From: Acidobacteriota bacterium
GTDB taxonomy: Bacteria; Actinomycetota; Acidimicrobiia; Spongiisociales; ZC4RG35
Reading direction: 5' to 3'
Length of the DNA: 34,707 bases
NCBI GenBank assembly: GCA_022573225.1
Contig: JACZUI010000029.1
Coordinates: forward strand, 1 to 34,707
Shown: piece by piece, positions 7,994 through 15,603 of the stretch
Layout: every line of letters starts with the position of its first letter
Numbering within the stretch: the stretch's first letter is position 1
Translations under genes and position numbers: made by a program
The notes under the pieces: generated by a model
The model's database searches: none
Seen by the model: only the letters and a program-made list of their open reading frames with translations
What the model was told of the DNA's origin: nothing

Positions 7994-8309
7994 CCCCAGG
8001 TGAGAGAGCCAATCGGATCTCCTCGAGACGTTCCGGCACCACCCAGTAGTGAACCCAGCGGCCTCTCCGCTCATTGGCGACCAGACCGGCCTCCCGTAGA
8101 ACCTTCAGATGATGAGAGACCGTCGGCTGGGAAAGCCCAAGGGGAGCTTCCAGATCGCATCCGCAGGCAACGCCATCGGGTGCCGCGGCCAGCATCGAGA
8201 CGATCCTCAATCGCATCGGGTCGGCTAGAGCAGCCAGCATCGAGGCGGTCTCCACCGCTTCTGCCTCATCCAAAACACCTTCGAACAACGGGGTGCAGCA
8301 ATGGTCCAT
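7977..8309 (-). CDS. ArsR-family metal/metalloid-sensing repressor
   Basis: The 110-residue winged-helix protein has the ArsR recognition helix LSQPTVSHHLKVLREAGLV and wing RRGRWVHYWV. Four cysteines are candidate ligands: Cys4-Cys5 at the N terminus and Cys49 and Cys51 in ACGCDL just before the DNA-reading helix. A Cys-Cys pair near the N terminus plus a Cys before the recognition helix resembles the As(III)/Sb(III) site of Corynebacterium ArsR; thiol ligands would also suit Cd or Pb. The start is ATG at 8309 with GGAG four bases upstream. It is divergent from the Cys-rich micropeptide gene, with a palindromic operator between them. No arsenate reductase or arsenite pump gene is adjacent. 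Confidence 0.9.
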   Translation of the reverse strand: MDHCCTPLFEGVLDEAEAVETASMLAALADPMRLRIVSMLAAAPDGVACGCDLEAPLGLSQPTVSHHLKVLREAGLVANERRGRWVHYWVVPERLEEIRLALSPGVREFV

Positions 8310-8333
8310 CTCGCTCCAAGGCTAGCTGATGTA

Positions 8334-8362
8334 TTGACATACGTCGATACATCGACAATCAT
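8334..8362 (+). promoter_or_regulatory. Promoter of the micropeptide gene with embedded ArsR-type operator
   Basis: A consensus -35 TTGACA (8334-8339) is followed after 17 bases by AATCAT (8357-8362) as a possible -10. Between them, at 8343-8356, lies GTCGATACATCGAC, a palindrome with two perfect 6-base arms. An ArsR dimer bound there would cover the spacer and block the polymerase. The same region must contain the arsR promoter on the other strand, so arsR is probably self-regulated. Confidence 0.6.
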
Positions 8363-8400
8363 CAATATATGAGAAGGTCATCGATCCGAAAGGAGATGTG

Positions 8401-8457
8401 ATGGCTCTTCACAAAGAAGACTCCGATTGTTGTGGTGGCGGTTGTTGCTGCTGCTGA
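8401..8457 (+). CDS. 18-residue cysteine-rich micropeptide
   Basis: ATG at 8401 opens a frame for MALHKEDSDCCGGGCCCC and ends in TGA at 8455-8457. Six of 18 residues are Cys, arranged CC-GGG-CCCC at the very end. A strong AAAGGAG (8389-8395) lies 5 bases upstream, and a consensus-like promoter with an ArsR-type palindrome lies before that. A perfect 30-base palindrome follows, so it is a complete one-gene transcription unit. I know no named family for it. The simplest inference is a thiol-rich peptide that binds the metal or metalloid sensed by ArsR, like a minimal metallothionein. An alternative is a Cys-sensing leader peptide, as known for polycysteine uORFs in mycobacteria, but no gene follows on this strand before the palindrome. 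Confidence 0.7.
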   Translation: MALHKEDSDCCGGGCCCC

Positions 8458-8467
8458 TCGGATCGCA

Positions 8468-8497
8468 GGAAGCGCTGCTCAATTGAGCAGCGCTTCC
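8468..8497. terminator. Perfect palindrome, likely bidirectional terminator
   Basis: Thirteen-base arms (GGAAGCGCTGCTC and its complement) flank AATT, so the full 30 bases are self-complementary. It starts 10 bases after the micropeptide stop and contains the stop codon of the nuclease gene coming from the other side. There is no T run on either side, as is common in high-GC actinobacteria. Confidence 0.7.
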
Positions 8498-9309
8498 GCC
8501 GTCTGACCCTCTTCACACTCATCCAGAATGGGGCAGTATCGACACCACGGACCGCCTCGTTTCTCCAATTCGCTCCCCTGTTTCCATCCCGCCCGAATTG
8601 CGTCTACAAGTTCGGCAACCTCGGAGAGCACGCGATTCATGTCGTCCGAGGTCGGCACGGTTTGGTATCTCTCGCCGGTTCTCACCGAGACGGCCTCGAT
8701 GTATGCCGGCAGATCTCCACGATCCATCGTCCACAGCAACGAATAGAACAGAAGCTGATCCTCGGGATCCCCCAGTTCTCCCGTCTTCCAATCGACGAGT
8801 CGATGGCCCCCTAGATCTTCTCGATAGATCGCGTCGATGGTGCCCACCAACTCGACACCTTGTGCCGGCACCGAGTTCAGTGACACCTCGGAGCCCTCGA
8901 AACCGTCACTGGGAAGCCTGGTGAAACGCTCGTAGAGGACCCTCAACTCCTCGATCGCCCCGGCCAAGGCCGACGGGCGCATCTCCAGAGTGGCAAGCCT
9001 GTGATTGAGGTTGGAGCCGCCGATCTCCTCTCGGCAAGCCTGCACGAAATCGTCCGATGCGATGGGTCCCGCCGTCAGATGACGACTGAAGATTCGATGG
9101 GCGAGACTTCCCAGGAAAGCCGCCCGGGAATCCGGGCCGTATCTTCCCTGAAGTCGGACGTTCGCCGACTCCGGGCATTTCTTGAATGTCACATAGGTCG
9201 TTGCCGACACTCTGACGTCGTCACCATCGACGATTCTGGGGAACTCGAGCCTCACATTGGTGACGTTAAAGGTCCCAACATCAGATTCCCGATAATGGTC
9301 CGGCGTCAT
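8479..9309 (-). CDS. PD-(D/E)XK nuclease with Cas4/RecB-type Fe-S cysteines
   Basis: The 276-residue protein carries a RecB-like nuclease core: GTIDAIYRED then HRLVDWKTG form the D...DxK catalytic motif, and DQLLFYSLLW is the following QxxxY-like helix. One Cys near the N terminus (Cys45 in KKCPES) plus Cys256, Cys259 and Cys265 (CRYCPILDEC) match the four-cysteine [4Fe-4S] staple of Cas4 and AddB nucleases. No other cas, addAB or recB gene is nearby, so it is a stand-alone repair-type nuclease of unknown partner. The start is uncertain: ATG at 9309 avoids overlap with the divergent VanW gene, but an internal start close to the first Cys is possible. The stop lies inside the palindromic terminator. 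Confidence 0.78.
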   Translation of the reverse strand: MTPDHYRESDVGTFNVTNVRLEFPRIVDGDDVRVSATTYVTFKKCPESANVRLQGRYGPDSRAAFLGSLAHRIFSRHLTAGPIASDDFVQACREEIGGSNLNHRLATLEMRPSALAGAIEELRVLYERFTRLPSDGFEGSEVSLNSVPAQGVELVGTIDAIYREDLGGHRLVDWKTGELGDPEDQLLFYSLLWTMDRGDLPAYIEAVSVRTGERYQTVPTSDDMNRVLSEVAELVDAIRAGWKQGSELEKRGGPWCRYCPILDECEEGQTAEALLN

Positions 9310-9354
9310 TACGATTTCGGGCACCAGGTAGAAGGCCGATTGGGGCGGCCTCGC

Positions 9355-11328
9355 ATGAATAAGCACCTCTCATCTCGGATCTCACCATGGGTCGCGCTCG
9401 GACTCGGAGTCGGCGCGGTTGTCGTCATTCTTCTCGGGGCCTACGGCCTTACCAGAGCCTCATCGCGCGGCGAAGTCATGGGACGGGTCGAAGTAGCCGG
9501 CACCCCTATCGGTGGGCTCGACGAAGAGCAGGCGCTCACCGCGTTGGTCGCCGTGGAAGATGCCTACGTCAACCGACCGGCGCTCTTCATGCTCGACCGA
9601 AAAGTCATCACCATTCAGCCTCCTGAGGCGGGTTTCGACCTCGACACCGAGTCGATCGTCGACAACGCCATGGCTGTGGGCCGTTCGGGGAATCCGTTCG
9701 GAGAGTTCTGGTGGTGGCTCAACCACATCTTCGAGACCGTCGAGGTCCCGGTCGAGGGTTCGGTGGAGGATGTCGCCATCAACGAGATGTTTGACGACTG
9801 GGACACGGAAGTCATCAAAAACCCCTCGAGCCCCGGCGGTGTGGTGGTTGAGGAAGGCTCGGTCGTCCCCATCTATCCGCGCACCGGGACCGGTGTCAAT
9901 CGAGCTCCCGCCGAGTCCATAGTGACTGCGTCGTTGCTCGCCGATCAGGCGATTCAGGCCGAGATACCCACGACCGTGATTCAGGCCCAGCTGACCGATG
10001 CTGACGTGGACGCTGCTGTCAGTGATGCGGATGCGATGGTCTCGGATCCGATAGACATGATCTACAACAGCTCGGCGATCACATTCACCCCCGACCAACT
10101 CGTCGAAGCTTTCCGGTCGGAAACAGAAGTAACCGAATCAACGACAACGATCGTCAACTGGTTCGACCCTGAGGTCGTACACAGCTTTCTCGATCCGGTG
10201 CGAGCCGAGTACGAGGATGAGCCGGTCAACGCCCGCCACAAGATCTCCGGAGATTCCATCTCGGTGATCCCGGGCTCAAAGGGAACCAGGATCGATGAGG
10301 AAGTAACCGCGGAGAGACTCGCCGTCGCCGGCCTCACCCCTTCTCGAAGGGGTGAGCTGCCCATCGTCGAGGGCTCCGACCCAGAGATCACCACCGAGTA
10401 TCTGGAGAGTCTCGAGATCAACCACCTCGTTTCCCAGTTCACCACCTATCACTCGTGTTGTGAGGACCGCGTCACCAATATCCAGCGGATCGCGGCGATC
10501 GTGGATGGGGCGGTTGTCCTCCCCGGAAAGACCTTCACCGTCAACGGATTTGTGGGCGAGCGAACCGAGGAGAACGGATTCGTGCCAGCAGGGACCATTG
10601 TGGCCGGCGAGTTCGAGGACACCGTCGGCGGTGGTGTCAGCCAGTTCGCAACCACCTTCTACAACGCCGTGTTCTGGGGCGGCTACCAGGACGTCGACCA
10701 CAGGCCCCACTCCTACTACTTCTCCCGATATCCCGAAGGGATCGAGGCCACTATCAACTGGCGGACACCCGACCTCGCATTCCGCAATAATCGAGGTCAC
10801 GCAGTCCTCATCGACACGATTGCGAGCGACACATCCATCACTGTGCGTTTCTTCGGGAACAACGACGGTCGCACCATCAAGGGCGAACAAAGTGACGGGC
10901 GTCGCAAAGTGTGGGTCGCTGCCGAAGGTGGCCCCGACGCCCTTCACGTCAAAGGCTCGGTGTCGGAGCGGTTCGCCCTTACCGAGCCACGGAGCCCAAA
11001 GTACAGGGCAAACCCGGAGTTGGGCGTCGACAGCCAGGTCCAGATCCAGAGCGAAGGAGGTGGCTGGAGCGTGACCGTGACACGGACCATCCTCCGTGGT
11101 GGGACCGATCAGGTCGACCACCAGGAGTGGGTGGTCCGGTATGCGCCGAGGTTCGCTGTCTACGAGGTGCACCCGTGCAAGGTTCCGGGCACATCGACAG
11201 CGTGCCCGATTCCTACCACGACCACGATCCCGGGGACGACAACAACGATCCCGGGGACCACGACGACCACGATTCCGGGGACCACGACGACCACGATTCC
11301 GCCGACCACTACCACCACGGCCGAGTAG
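9355..11328 (+). CDS. VanW-family cell-wall protein with peptidoglycan-binding repeats and Thr/Pro tail
   Basis: The 657-residue protein has a short cytoplasmic start, one membrane segment (about residues 11-32, WVALGLGVGAVVVILLGAYG), then an extracellular part with YoaR-type PG_binding_4 regions (about 35-350). The VanW domain follows (about 360-500: FTTYHSCCEDRVTNIQ, GGGVSQFATTFYNAVFWGG, HSYYFSRYPEG). A further beta-rich domain (about 510-610) precedes the tail of TTTTIPG repeats. VanW is found in glycopeptide-resistance clusters and in many actinobacterial wall proteins, but its reaction is unknown. The ATG at 9355 is chosen because the membrane anchor follows directly; the frame before it is antisense to the nuclease gene. 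The protein may tether to or remodel peptidoglycan. Confidence 0.85.
   Translation: MNKHLSSRISPWVALGLGVGAVVVILLGAYGLTRASSRGEVMGRVEVAGTPIGGLDEEQALTALVAVEDAYVNRPALFMLDRKVITIQPPEAGFDLDTESIVDNAMAVGRSGNPFGEFWWWLNHIFETVEVPVEGSVEDVAINEMFDDWDTEVIKNPSSPGGVVVEEGSVVPIYPRTGTGVNRAPAESIVTASLLADQAIQAEIPTTVIQAQLTDADVDAAVSDADAMVSDPIDMIYNSSAITFTPDQLVEAFRSETEVTESTTTIVNWFDPEVVHSFLDPVRAEYEDEPVNARHKISGDSISVIPGSKGTRIDEEVTAERLAVAGLTPSRRGELPIVEGSDPEITTEYLESLEINHLVSQFTTYHSCCEDRVTNIQRIAAIVDGAVVLPGKTFTVNGFVGERTEENGFVPAGTIVAGEFEDTVGGGVSQFATTFYNAVFWGGYQDVDHRPHSYYFSRYPEGIEATINWRTPDLAFRNNRGHAVLIDTIASDTSITVRFFGNNDGRTIKGEQSDGRRKVWVAAEGGPDALHVKGSVSERFALTEPRSPKYRANPELGVDSQVQIQSEGGGWSVTVTRTILRGGTDQVDHQEWVVRYAPRFAVYEVHPCKVPGTSTACPIPTTTTIPGTTTTIPGTTTTTIPGTTTTTIPPTTTTTAE
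11215..11320 (+). repeat. Tandem repeats coding a TTTTIPG tail
   Basis: Near-identical units of about 30-33 bases (accacgaccacgatcccggg and variants) repeat four times and code TTTTIPG or TTTTTIPG runs at the end of the VanW protein. Such Thr/Pro tails are flexible wall-spanning or glycosylated linkers. Confidence 0.7.
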
Positions 11329-11347
11329 TCAGTCGCTCTAGAACCGG

Positions 11348-11650
11348 TTAGTCGCTATAGAACCTGAGGAACTCCTCGGTGGCGCTCGCCACTCGATTGA
11401 CCGAGTCGTCATCCCACTCGGCGCCCCGACGGATCGACACGGTGTTCTGTAGGACGTGGAGATGATCAATGCCGAGGTCGAGGGCAAATAGCCTCTCCGC
11501 AAGCAGGCCCGGCACCGATCCCCCCGCATCATCCGGAGTGATCGATTGGCCGTCCTGGCCGGTGAAACTTCTATCCGTGTCGATCAGGAGCAGGTTCCCC
11601 ATCGTCACGGTGTCTCGGATTACGACAGTCTGGCCCATGGCAGGCGACAT
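11348..11650 (-). CDS. Small conserved-looking protein of unknown function
   Basis: A 100-residue frame begins with ATG at 11650, five bases after the pyruvate kinase stop on the same strand, so it is probably cotranscribed with it. The sequence alternates hydrophobic strands (QTVVIRDTVTMGNLLLID) with an acidic loop and an amphipathic C-terminal helix (DSVNRVASATEEFLRFYSD). I do not recognise a family. There is no signal peptide or membrane segment. Coding-like codon choice and tight spacing argue that it is real. Confidence 0.6.
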   Translation of the reverse strand: MSPAMGQTVVIRDTVTMGNLLLIDTDRSFTGQDGQSITPDDAGGSVPGLLAERLFALDLGIDHLHVLQNTVSIRRGAEWDDDSVNRVASATEEFLRFYSD

Positions 11651-11655
11651 CGTAC

Positions 11656-13089
11656 TCAGGATCCGAGCCCGCCGGGAAGCTCGCCAACGACATGAACCTT
11701 GAGCAGATTCGTCGATGCTCTGACATTGGGTGGGACCCCGGCGACCATGACGATGGTGTCCCCAGACCGGACCAGCCCATCCTTCTGAAGGATGCCAGAA
11801 GCGCTGGCGATCTCATCGTCCGTGTATGTCGCCCGTTCAAAGTCGTGGGGAGCCACGCCCCAATACATCGCCATGCGGTTACGAGTCACCGGGTTGGGGC
11901 TGAAGGCGACAATCCTCGCCTCAGGCCGATACTTGGAAAGAAGGCGAGCGGTGTTACCCGACTCGGTGAAGGCCACGATCGTCTCCGCCTCAACATTGAC
12001 CGCCACCTGAGTAGCTGCCTGAGCCACTGCTGACGCCACTCTGTTCCCATCGCCGACAAACGGAACCGGCTGTGCACCCCGTTCGGAAAGCGTGCCGTCC
12101 TCGACAGCACGGCAGATGGCAGACATCGCACTGATCGATTCGATCGGAAAGTCACCGACCGCGGTCTCACCGGAGAGCATCACAGCATCGGTCCCGGTCT
12201 GGACTGCGTTGGCGACGTCTGTCACCTCGGCCCGGGTGGGACGGGCGCTCTTTGTCATGGACTCGAGCATCTCGGTTGCGGTTATCGAGATTCGACCGGC
12301 CGCGTTGGTCTTGGTGAGAATCTCCGACTGGATGAGCGGTATTCGCTCCAAGGGAAGCTGCACGCCGAGATCACCCCTGGCAACCATCACGCCGAAGGAC
12401 TCCTCGATGATTTCGTCGAGGTTCGCATATGCCTGGGCGAGCTCGATCTTGGCGACTATCGGAACATCGCCGACAATCGAGGCCACGTTGGCCACATCAG
12501 ATCCGGACCTCACAAACGAAGCGGCCACATAGTCCACCCCAAGAGTGCGGCCGAAATCCAGGTCAACCTCGTCCTTCGGGGTGACGCTCTCCAGGGACAG
12601 ATGGCTGTCGGGAAAGGCAATTCCTTTATGGTCGCTCAGCGTTCCCCCAACGAGGACCTCGACCAGAAGATGGGACCCGGCGTGCTCGGCAACTTCGAGC
12701 CGGATCAGGCCATCGGCCAGAAGGACCCTGTCGCCGATCGCGATATCGGCGAGCAGCGCCTCGTAGCTGCAAGGGATTCGATCGGCCGTGCCGACTTCAT
12801 CCTCCGCCACCAACCGCACCTGGCTTCCGGTTTCGAGCTCGATCTGGCCATTGGGAAACTCACCCACTCGCAGTTTGGGGCCCTGAATGTCCTGGAGCAC
12901 CGCGACCGTGCGCCCGGCATCGCTAGCCGCCTCCCTCACCCATGAAACGAAGGCACGATGGAGCTCATGGTCACCGTGAGAAAAGTTGAGCCTCGCCACG
13001 TCCATGCCGGCCTCGACCATGGCGCGAACTGTCTGGCCATCTGCGACCGCCGGGCCCAGAGTGGCGATGATCTTGGTATGGCGATGCAT
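11656..13089 (-). CDS. pyk: Pyruvate kinase
   Basis: The 477-residue protein spans the full length of the family and converts phosphoenolpyruvate and ADP to pyruvate and ATP. The N-terminal RTKIIATLGP-type start (HTKIIATLGPAV), the divalent-cation segment GVMVARGDLGVQLP and the active-site helix region ITATEMLESM are all present. A C-terminal regulatory domain follows (about 345-470). The start is ATG at 13089. TAGCTT (13096-13101, minus strand) lies 6 bases upstream without a Shine-Dalgarno sequence, so the transcript is probably leaderless. That -10 element overlaps the TAG stop of the tungstate-binding gene. The small gene 11348-11650 follows directly. Confidence 0.96.
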   Translation of the reverse strand: MHRHTKIIATLGPAVADGQTVRAMVEAGMDVARLNFSHGDHELHRAFVSWVREAASDAGRTVAVLQDIQGPKLRVGEFPNGQIELETGSQVRLVAEDEVGTADRIPCSYEALLADIAIGDRVLLADGLIRLEVAEHAGSHLLVEVLVGGTLSDHKGIAFPDSHLSLESVTPKDEVDLDFGRTLGVDYVAASFVRSGSDVANVASIVGDVPIVAKIELAQAYANLDEIIEESFGVMVARGDLGVQLPLERIPLIQSEILTKTNAAGRISITATEMLESMTKSARPTRAEVTDVANAVQTGTDAVMLSGETAVGDFPIESISAMSAICRAVEDGTLSERGAQPVPFVGDGNRVASAVAQAATQVAVNVEAETIVAFTESGNTARLLSKYRPEARIVAFSPNPVTRNRMAMYWGVAPHDFERATYTDDEIASASGILQKDGLVRSGDTIVMVAGVPPNVRASTNLLKVHVVGELPGGLGS

Positions 13090-13095
13090 GGGACG

Positions 13096-13101
13096 AAGCT
13101 A
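13096..13101 (-). promoter_or_regulatory. Likely -10 element (TAGCTT) of the leaderless pyk promoter
   Basis: TAGCTT, then CGTCCC, then the ATG of pyk. It shares three bases with the stop codon of the upstream substrate-binding protein gene. Confidence 0.5.
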
Positions 13102-13899
13102 ACCAACTTCTGGCGGGTGGTAGACAACCTGCCCGAAGAGCTCCTCGTTGATCTCGCCAATCGCCTTCTGACCCGCATCGGACGTCAGCCAGACCAGGAA
13201 CTCGATCGCTCCTGCCTCACCGTCCGCTCCCGCGACAACCGTTGCGGTGTAAGGGTTTTCCAACCCTTCAGGTTCCGCCTCGAGATCGACCAGTCCAAGG
13301 GTTTCGGCGGCGGCGATGAATGACCCTATCTCGGCGAGGGTTGAGGCTTCACGCTGATCGGCGACCTGAAGAGTAGGGCCCATCCCCGAACCGGTGACGG
13401 CGTACCAGGGCTGGCCGGAGGGATCCAACCCCGACTCGAGCCACGCCTCCATCTCGGCCTCATGCGTTCCCGATCCGTCGCCGCGGCTCACGAACGGAAG
13501 CCCCTCGGTAGCGATCGCCCTGAACACCTCAGGGATCTCGTACGTGCGGAACCGATCGCGAAGCTGAGGCGGGCCCACCAGGACAAAACGTGACTCGAAG
13601 ACGACCTCACTGCGAAAGGAACGGCCCTCTGCGATGAAGGTTTCCTCCTGGGCGGCGGCGTGCGTAATCAACAAATCAGCAGAGCGCTGTCGTCCCAATT
13701 CGAAAATCAATCTGGTCGGGTTGGGCAGTATCGACAACTCGACGTCGGGGTGCTCTGCTTCGAACCGGGCGGCGAGAGCGTCGATGAACCCCGAGTCGAC
13801 GACTGTCGTTCCGGCAGCGACGATCACCCGGTCCGAGTTGCCGCCGCATGAAACCAAGGCGAACGGCAGCAACAGCAGACAAAGTGCTCGGCGGATCAT
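13099..13899 (-). CDS. tupA: Tungstate-type ABC transporter substrate-binding lipoprotein
   Basis: A 266-residue protein with a lipoprotein signal (ALCLLLLPFALVSCGG, lipid-anchored Cys at about 18). AAGTTVVDSGFIDALAARFE matches the TTTS-x-DTGLLD start of TupA proteins, and FVSRGDGSGTHEAEMEAW matches the second oxyanion-binding loop. TupA binds tungstate outside the membrane and delivers it to the permease. Molybdate cannot be excluded, but the motifs fit TupA better than ModA. The ATG at 13899 overlaps the TGA of the ATPase gene by four bases; the longer upstream frame would run through that gene. Confidence 0.85.
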   Translation of the reverse strand: MIRRALCLLLLPFALVSCGGNSDRVIVAAGTTVVDSGFIDALAARFEAEHPDVELSILPNPTRLIFELGRQRSADLLITHAAAQEETFIAEGRSFRSEVVFESRFVLVGPPQLRDRFRTYEIPEVFRAIATEGLPFVSRGDGSGTHEAEMEAWLESGLDPSGQPWYAVTGSGMGPTLQVADQREASTLAEIGSFIAAAETLGLVDLEAEPEGLENPYTATVVAGADGEAGAIEFLVWLTSDAGQKAIGEINEELFGQVVYHPPEVG

Positions 13900-14870
13900 G
13901 CAGGAACGATGACCACAGCCGTCGCCTTCACCGAGGCCACGATCTCGACGCCCACCTCGAGCCCAAGGTCGTCGGCCGCTCCGGAGGTGACAACCGAGAC
14001 GAGAGGGAAACCGACATCGGCCGTAACCTCGAGAACCGAGGCAGTCTTCCGGATCTCGACCACCCGACCGGTCCACCGGTTGCGCTCTGATGTCTCCAGG
14101 TGGCCCGGCCTGCTCAGGACAACGCTGTCGCCCGGGATGATCGCCCGGGCTGGGCCGTCGACGCTGCCGGTCCCCACCACGACCAGCCTGCCTACTGCGA
14201 CAGTCGTCAATCCGTCCGCAGCCTGGCCCTCGCCCTCGACAATGTTTCCCAGGCCGAAGATTCTGGCGACCTCCACCGATACGGGGGCACGAAGCACCGA
14301 CGACACTGGGCCCTGCTGAAGCAGGCGGCCGTGGTCGATGACCGCGATCTGATCGGCCAGCGCAACGGCCACATCGAGATCGTGGGTCACGACAACCGCG
14401 CTCCTGCCATTTAGCTCATTCGCCAGAAGCCTCAGCACCGTCGACCGGTCGGCCGTGTCTATGGCGGACAGAGGCTCGTCGAGCAACACCCATTCGGCCC
14501 TCCTTGCCAGGGTCCGGGCGATGGCAAGGCGCTGAGTCTCGCCTCCAGAGAGCGTGTGAGACGGCTCCATCAGCAAGTCTCGAATCCCGAGCGACCCGGC
14601 CAGAGTGCCCCCGCGGCTGGCTTCCTCTGCATCCAGTCCAAGACCGAGGTTGTATCCGGCGAGGCCACGAAACAGGTATGGCGACTGCGGCTGATATGAA
14701 CAGGCGAGTAGTGGTTCGCCGCCGATGATCCCCGCCAACCGTCTCAGGATCGTTGTCTTGCCCGCACCGTTTGGACCGAATAGAACTGTCACGGAATCGG
14801 ACTCGAGTACCAGCCCTTCCACGTCGACGACGGATCCGTTCTCGGGCACCCTGATGTCGAGGCTGGTCAC
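13896..14870 (-). CDS. tupC: Tungstate-type ABC transporter ATPase with C-terminal TOBE/Mop domains
   Basis: The 324-residue ATPase has Walker A GPNGAGKTT, Q-loop YQPQSPYLF, signature LSGGETQRLAIARTL, Walker B WVLLDEPLSAID and the H-loop VVTHD. The C-terminal 110 residues contain Mop/TOBE-like beta segments (EVTADVGFPLVSVVTSGAAD) that bind oxyanions and often give feedback inhibition of the importer. The GTG start at 14870 overlaps the permease TGA by four bases (GTGA). Together with the neighbouring permease and binding protein it forms a complete importer. Confidence 0.87.
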   Translation of the reverse strand: MTSLDIRVPENGSVVDVEGLVLESDSVTVLFGPNGAGKTTILRRLAGIIGGEPLLACSYQPQSPYLFRGLAGYNLGLGLDAEEASRGGTLAGSLGIRDLLMEPSHTLSGGETQRLAIARTLARRAEWVLLDEPLSAIDTADRSTVLRLLANELNGRSAVVVTHDLDVAVALADQIAVIDHGRLLQQGPVSSVLRAPVSVEVARIFGLGNIVEGEGQAADGLTTVAVGRLVVVGTGSVDGPARAIIPGDSVVLSRPGHLETSERNRWTGRVVEIRKTASVLEVTADVGFPLVSVVTSGAADDLGLEVGVEIVASVKATAVVIVPA

Positions 14871-15565
14871 GGGCCCACCGGCCTTTGGCCAAACCGACCA
14901 AGCAGCAGGTTCACCACCAGGCTTATCAACAAGAGCAGAACTCCGGCCGCTACTGCCGCACCGAACCGAGCCTGACGGCTCTCCTGCACGATCAACGTGG
15001 TCAAGACCCGGGTCTCCCCCGCGATGTTGCCACCGATTATCAGAACCGCCCCTACCTCGGCAATGACCCTCCCAAACGAAGCCACGACCGCGGCAGCAAC
15101 ACCACTCCGCGCTTCGATCGCGGCAATCCGGCCCTTGGCAATTCGCGGAAGCTTGAGCGCATCTAGTTGCTCTAGCGCCGATGGAGCAAGCCCTCCGACC
15201 GCTCCGGCGGTGACTCCGGCAGCTATCGGCAGCGCGAGAACAACCTGAGCGATCACCATTGCGGTCGGGGTGAAGACCAGACCGAGACTTCCGAACGGGC
15301 CGCTGTCCCAAAAGAGCAGCAACAGCAATAGCCCGACCAGCACGGGCGGAATGCCCATACCAACGTGAACAAGAGTGGTAATGGCTCTTCGTCCCCGGAA
15401 CCGCCCCAGTGCCAGGCCCACGCCCAGAGGGACGCCGACTACCACGCCAATGAATGTCGAAACGAGTGAAACCACCAGCGTGAGGCCCAGGACCCCGGCC
15501 AGCTCCGGGCCAAAATCTGCCAGGGCCTCAAATGCGTCACCGATGACCTGAGTGATGAATTCCAT
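14867..15565 (-). CDS. tupB: Tungstate-type ABC transporter permease
   Basis: The 232-residue membrane protein has five to six hydrophobic segments and the EAA-type cytoplasmic loop (LPRIAKGRIAAIEARSGVAAAV) typical of TupB. The family forms a homodimeric channel for tungstate. It starts at ATG 15565, with GGGAG about 12 bases upstream and TATCCT as a plausible -10. It is first in the operon, followed by the ATPase and the binding protein with four-base overlaps. The cofactor would feed tungsto- or molybdoenzymes, none of which is in the window. Confidence 0.85.
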   Translation of the reverse strand: MEFITQVIGDAFEALADFGPELAGVLGLTLVVSLVSTFIGVVVGVPLGVGLALGRFRGRRAITTLVHVGMGIPPVLVGLLLLLLFWDSGPFGSLGLVFTPTAMVIAQVVLALPIAAGVTAGAVGGLAPSALEQLDALKLPRIAKGRIAAIEARSGVAAAVVASFGRVIAEVGAVLIIGGNIAGETRVLTTLIVQESRQARFGAAVAAGVLLLLISLVVNLLLGRFGQRPVGP

Positions 15566-15603
15566 ATTGACGAAAGCTCCCGCAGGCGAGGATAGAACCG
15601 GTC

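Noticed and set aside
8455-8497. The micropeptide's TGA as selenocysteine with the following palindrome as SECIS
   Set aside because: The hairpin loop is AATT without the needed G, the loop is farther away, and the read-through product is not protein-like. The palindrome also contains the stop of the opposite gene, so terminator is the better reading.
10333-10356. An inverted repeat with 10-base arms inside the VanW gene
   Set aside because: It lies in the middle of a conserved coding region and has no promoter or gene end nearby, so a regulatory role has no support.
11331-11364. A 15-base direct repeat (agtcgct-N-tagaacc) between the VanW gene and the small unknown gene
   Set aside because: It is short, adjacent and carries one mismatch; a small slippage duplication at a gene end explains it.
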